Both the position numbers and the translations under genes were made by a program. A DNA stretch of 64,000 nt from assembly GCF_038433465.1 (NCBI RefSeq), contig NZ_JAESVF010000001.1, positions 558,001 to 622,000 on the forward strand, given 5' to 3'. The DNA comes from Galbibacter sp038433465. Lineage in GTDB: Bacteria; Bacteroidota; Bacteroidia; Flavobacteriales; Flavobacteriaceae. Each line of letters starts with the position of its first letter. Position 1 is the first letter of the stretch. A model generated the notes under the pieces. That model saw only the letters and a list, made by a program, of their open reading frames with translations. It was not told the DNA's origin and did not search any database. Below are positions 60,902-64,000 of the stretch, one piece after another.

Positions 60902-61393
60902 ATGAATACGCAACATACAGAAAAACAAGTTTTTAAAGCTCCAGAATTTGAAGTTGAAAAATGGGTAGATGCCAACGGAAAAGAAACATCGCCTATAAAA
61001 TTATCAGATTATAATGGTAAATTTAAAGTAGTTTACTGTTTTCAGAGTTGGTGTCCAGGCTGTCATAGTCAAGGGTTGCCTGCTTTACAAAAAATGGTAG
61101 ACGCATTAAAAGACAAAAACGATGTAGCTTTTTTAGCCGTGCAAACTGTTTTTGAAGGGCACGATGCCAACACCTATGAAAAAATGTTAGAAACACAGTC
61201 TAAATACAATTTAAAGATTCCGTTTGGGCACGACCCTGGAGATGCTTCTACAGGCAATCGTTCTAAAATTTTAACCAATTACCAAACAGGCGGAACACCG
61301 TGGTTTATTTTTATTGACAAACACGACAATGTAGTTTTTGCAGATTTTCATTTAAATGTTGACAATGCTATTGCGTTTTTAAAAACTGTGTAA
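60902..61393 (+). CDS. Thioredoxin-like (AhpC/TSA-type) redoxin
   Basis: A 163-residue thioredoxin-fold protein without a signal peptide. The redox motif CPGC lies in VVYCFQSWCPGCHSQGLP, and the cis-Pro strand is in TGGTPWFIFID. The insertion KFKVVY and the spacing resemble TlpA-like redoxins, but here cytoplasmic. ATG 60902 was chosen since the 10-residue longer frame begins inside the terminator. Its stop abuts the next ATG, so it is co-transcribed with the glutaredoxin-GNAT gene. Confidence 0.9.
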   Translation: MNTQHTEKQVFKAPEFEVEKWVDANGKETSPIKLSDYNGKFKVVYCFQSWCPGCHSQGLPALQKMVDALKDKNDVAFLAVQTVFEGHDANTYEKMLETQSKYNLKIPFGHDPGDASTGNRSKILTNYQTGGTPWFIFIDKHDNVVFADFHLNVDNAIAFLKTV

Positions 61394-61930
61394 ATGCAAG
61401 ATAAAAATCCGATAATTAAATTATACGGAGCAAAAGGTTGCCACAAAACGCGCTTCTACAAAGAATTTTTAGAAGCGCGAGGGCTTCCTTTTTCTTTTTT
61501 AGATGTAATTGAAAATGAAAATTATGCAGAAGAACTTCGGAGTTTATACGAATCTGGGAAATTAAATTTTCCAACGATTACCATCGGAACAAAAAAGCTC
61601 CGAAACCCCAGAACCGATGAGCTTAATAAATGGATTAACAAACTAATACCTTCTATTTTGGAAATACAACACGACAAAGAAAATCATCAGTTTGTACTCG
61701 ATATAAACGGTGAAAAAGCAAAAGTTGAATATCAGCTTAAAAATGATAAAATGTATTTAGTACATTCCGAAGTGCCTGTACAATTAAGAGGTAGAGGAAT
61801 TGGTAAAGTTTTGGTTGAAAAAACTTTTGAAAAACTTACTGAAGAAGGTTACAAAGCTGTTGCTGTTTGCTCGTACGTGCGAGCTGTAGCTAGCCGAAGT
61901 GATAAATGGAAATCAATAATAGAACATTAA
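61394..61930 (+). CDS. Glutaredoxin-like domain fused to GNAT acetyltransferase domain
   Basis: A 178-residue two-domain protein. Residues 1-85 are glutaredoxin-like, with one redox Cys in GCHKTRFYKEFLEARGLPFS (CHKT, monothiol) and the cis-Pro segment NFPTITIG. Residues 95-178 are a small YidJ-type GNAT domain, with the acetyl-CoA loop VPVQLRGRGIGKVLVEKTF and AVCSYVRAVASRSDKW. The order is a fusion, since no stop or frame break is seen. Function unknown. It starts at the base after the redoxin stop and ends 4 bases before selO. Confidence 0.85.
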   Translation: MQDKNPIIKLYGAKGCHKTRFYKEFLEARGLPFSFLDVIENENYAEELRSLYESGKLNFPTITIGTKKLRNPRTDELNKWINKLIPSILEIQHDKENHQFVLDINGEKAKVEYQLKNDKMYLVHSEVPVQLRGRGIGKVLVEKTFEKLTEEGYKAVAVCSYVRAVASRSDKWKSIIEH

Positions 61931-61934
61931 TATT

Positions 61935-63506
61935 TTGAAGAATTTAAACCTAAATATAGACAATACTTTTTCTGAAGAACTCCCAGCAGATGCTGTTTTA
62001 GGGAAGGCACGCCGACAAGTAAAGGAAGCTTGTTTTTCGTTTGTTTCGCCTAAAAAAACATCGGCACCAAAACTTATACATGTTTCTGATGAAATGTTGG
62101 AAACTCTTGGAATTCCTGAAGAAGTAAAGTCAACAGAGACTTTTTTAAACGTTTTTACAGGAAACGAAGTGTTGCCAAATACCAAGCCTTACGCTATGTG
62201 TTATGGCGGACATCAGTTTGGGAATTGGGCTGGACAATTGGGCGACGGTCGTGCTATTAATTTAGCTGAAGTAGTGCATAACAATCAGCGTTGGGCAATT
62301 CAGCTTAAAGGCGCAGGAGAAACTCCTTATTCTCGCTCTGCCGATGGTTTGGCGGTGCTGAGATCGTCTATTCGGGAGTATTTATGTAGCGAAGCAATGC
62401 ACCATTTGGGAGTGCCAACAACTAGAGCGTTGTCGCTTGCACTTTCAGGAGATCAAGTGCTTCGAGATATGTTGTATAACGGAAATGCCGATTTTGAGCA
62501 AGGCGCAATTGTTTGTCGCGTTGCACCGAGTTTTATCCGTTTTGGAAACTTCGAAATTTTTGCTGCTCGAGGCGACCACAAAACACTAAAAGAGCTAACC
62601 GATTATACCATCAAGCACTTTTATCCGCATTTGGGAACGCCTTCAAAAGAAACCTATATCCAGTTTTTTAAAGAAGTTGCTCAGCGAACTTTAACTACCG
62701 TTGTGCATTGGCAACGCGTGGGATTTGTGCACGGGGTTTTAAACACCGACAACATGTCCATTTTGGGGTTAACAATTGATTATGGCCCATACGGTTGGCT
62801 GGAAGGTTTCGATTTTGGTTGGACACCAAATACCACCGATGCTGTTCATAAAAGATATCGCTTCGGAAATCAACCGAATATTGGTTTGTGGAATTTATAT
62901 CAGTTGGCAAATGCCTTGTATCCGCTTGTTGATGAAGCTGAACCTTTGGAAGCTATTTTAAATGACTATAAAACTTCATTTGAAAAAGAATCTTTAAAAA
63001 TGATGCGTCAAAAGTTAGGATTACAATCTGAAACTGAAGAAGATGAAAAATTAATTCAGCAATTAGAAGAAAATTTAGAACTATCTGAAACTGATATGAC
63101 GATTTTTTTCCGTAAATTAAGTAAATTTCCGAAGGCAACTTCCGAAGCAGGAATAGATTTTGTAAAAGATGCTTTTTATGCTGAAGAAGAAATTCAAGGA
63201 GCAATACTTGAAAAATGGAACACTTGGTTTGATGCGTATAAATTGAGATTGCAAAGAGAAACGGCAACAGATGAAGAAAGAGCGCAACAGATGAATAAGG
63301 TAAACCCAAAGTATGTCTTGAGAAATTATATGGCACAATTGGCTATTGATGAAGCGGAAAAAGGCAATTATTCGCTTGTAGATGAGTTATATAAGTTGTT
63401 AAAACAACCATACGATGAGCAACCAGCAAATGAAAAATGGTTTGCAAAACGCCCCGAATGGGCACGCCATAAAGTAGGCTGTTCGATGCTGTCGTGTAGT
63501 TCTTAA
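61935..63506 (+). CDS. selO: SelO/YdiU protein adenylyltransferase
   Basis: A 523-residue pseudokinase-fold enzyme that transfers AMP from ATP to proteins. It shows YGGHQFGNWAGQLGDGRAIN, QLKGAGETPYSRSADGLAVL (nucleotide-binding Lys), SSIREYLCSEAMHHLG, HGVLNTDNMSILGLTIDYGP (metal-binding Asn and Asp) and RFGNQPNIGLWNL. The C-terminus CSMLSCSS carries Cys where eukaryotic SelO has selenocysteine. Start is TTG. It lies 4 bases after the glutaredoxin-GNAT gene. E. coli SelO modifies redox proteins including a glutaredoxin, so the neighbour is a plausible substrate. Confidence 0.93.
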   Translation: MKNLNLNIDNTFSEELPADAVLGKARRQVKEACFSFVSPKKTSAPKLIHVSDEMLETLGIPEEVKSTETFLNVFTGNEVLPNTKPYAMCYGGHQFGNWAGQLGDGRAINLAEVVHNNQRWAIQLKGAGETPYSRSADGLAVLRSSIREYLCSEAMHHLGVPTTRALSLALSGDQVLRDMLYNGNADFEQGAIVCRVAPSFIRFGNFEIFAARGDHKTLKELTDYTIKHFYPHLGTPSKETYIQFFKEVAQRTLTTVVHWQRVGFVHGVLNTDNMSILGLTIDYGPYGWLEGFDFGWTPNTTDAVHKRYRFGNQPNIGLWNLYQLANALYPLVDEAEPLEAILNDYKTSFEKESLKMMRQKLGLQSETEEDEKLIQQLEENLELSETDMTIFFRKLSKFPKATSEAGIDFVKDAFYAEEEIQGAILEKWNTWFDAYKLRLQRETATDEERAQQMNKVNPKYVLRNYMAQLAIDEAEKGNYSLVDELYKLLKQPYDEQPANEKWFAKRPEWARHKVGCSMLSCSS

Positions 63507-63515
63507 TCAAAAATT

Positions 63516-63917
63516 ATGAAAACAACCGTAGTAACACTAGTACTTTTAGTTATGACATATTTTAATACCAATGCGCAAAAGGGCAATGAGTGGGTAGACA
63601 AGGTGTATAGCATTAAAGGAGATTGGGCAATACAGTTGGAAAACGACGAGATGTATTTTGTACTCGGGAGTAACTTTTACACACTTGCTGGTCCCGATTT
63701 AAAACTGTACCTCTCTCCAAAAGCTATAGATGAAATCGCCAATAGAGATGCTGTTGATGAAGAAGGAGGCGTATTTATAGCCGAATTGAAATCGAATAAA
63801 GGGGCGCAGAAATACAAACTCCCAAAGGATATAGAACTTTCCGATTATCAATCGTTAGTAATTCATTGTAGAAAGTTTTCAGTGGTTTGGGGCGGAATAG
63901 CATTGTCAAACGAATGA
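63516..63917 (+). CDS. Exported DM13-domain protein
   Basis: A 133-residue protein with a signal peptide (MKTTVVTLVLLVMTYFNTNAQ). The mature part matches the DM13 pattern: FYTLAGPDLKLYLSPKAIDE, then AQKYKLPKDIELSDYQSLVI and HCRKFSVVWGGIAL near the end, including the conserved Cys. DM13 domains are thought to act in redox or electron transfer. It lies 9 bases after selO and overlaps the next gene by 4 bases. Confidence 0.85.
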   Translation: MKTTVVTLVLLVMTYFNTNAQKGNEWVDKVYSIKGDWAIQLENDEMYFVLGSNFYTLAGPDLKLYLSPKAIDEIANRDAVDEEGGVFIAELKSNKGAQKYKLPKDIELSDYQSLVIHCRKFSVVWGGIALSNE

Positions 63918-64000
63918 TTTTAGAACGCATACAAAATTTACCCGTTGGATATTCCGAAGTGATGTATCAGCAAAAAAAATACGGCGTTACCAGAACAGAT
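63914..64000 (+). CDS. Partial gene at right edge, unknown
   Basis: An ATG overlapping the DM13 stop (ATGA) opens a frame of 29 codons to the window edge, starting MILERIQNLPVGYSEVMYQQ. No signal peptide. Coupled to the DM13 gene. The family cannot be decided from so short a part. Confidence 0.6.
   Translation, partial: MILERIQNLPVGYSEVMYQQKKYGVTRTD

Overview
The window is an AT-rich chromosomal stretch from a member of the Flavobacteriaceae (Bacteroidota), most likely marine. The evidence is the TAnnTTTG-type -7 promoter elements ahead of many genes, the near absence of Shine-Dalgarno sites, and flavobacterial families: an OmpA with thrombospondin type-3 repeats, a CarboxypepD_reg/beta-barrel outer membrane protein, a FeoB-associated Cys-rich peptide, DUF4230 and DUF6155 proteins, a long-tailed S16, and an M56 peptidase ending in a TonB domain. 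The genus cannot be told from the sequence alone. I see no rRNA, insertion sequence, prophage or CRISPR array. One tRNA (Ala, GGC) is present.

Layout. 1-5.2 kb: purU, a BtuF-like binding protein with pyrF, prfA, and a small membrane protein with an ABC ATPase. 5.3-12.6 kb: an M1 peptidase, an MBL hydrolase with an S8 lipoprotein protease, a Na+/H+-type antiporter with a RCK domain, and an exported protein. 12.6-22 kb: lepA, an outer membrane beta-barrel protein, a C40 peptidase lipoprotein, dusB, an Lrp regulator, a flavin monooxygenase and superoxide dismutase. 22-31.7 kb: an AddA-like helicase/nuclease and its AddB-like partner, separated by kbl and the OmpA-like porin, then an alpha/beta hydrolase. 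31.7-41.4 kb: an SDR, tRNA-Ala, a MATE pump, enoyl-CoA hydratase, a glutaryl-CoA dehydrogenase-like enzyme, a GMC oxidoreductase with its small subunit, and the rpsP-rimM-trmN6 cluster. 41.4-51.5 kb: a probable small RNA, hemW, a cyclase, DUF4230, the feoA-feoB-Cys-rich-peptide iron locus, an exonuclease, an alkyltransferase and a CNNM-type protein. 51.6-57.3 kb: a blaI/M56-TonB/TPR/lipoprotein cluster behind three 16-bp operators, ruvC and a uracil-DNA glycosylase. 57.4-64 kb: OsmC, recJ, and a redox-repair group (msrB, msrA, a thioredoxin-like protein, a glutaredoxin-GNAT fusion, SelO, DM13).

Most genes are housekeeping. The parts that deserve a second look are the BlaI-controlled M56/TonB/TPR group, the glutaredoxin-acetyltransferase fusion beside SelO, a promoter-to-terminator unit without a reading frame ahead of hemW, operator-like palindromes before feoA and before a small secreted protein, and several families of short, partly nested palindromic repeats that fill nearly every long intergenic gap.

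Starts were often moved inward from the longest frame when a -7 element or terminator lies over the longer start, or when a lipobox or family N-terminus fits the inner start. All family calls come from reading motifs by eye. No database search was run.
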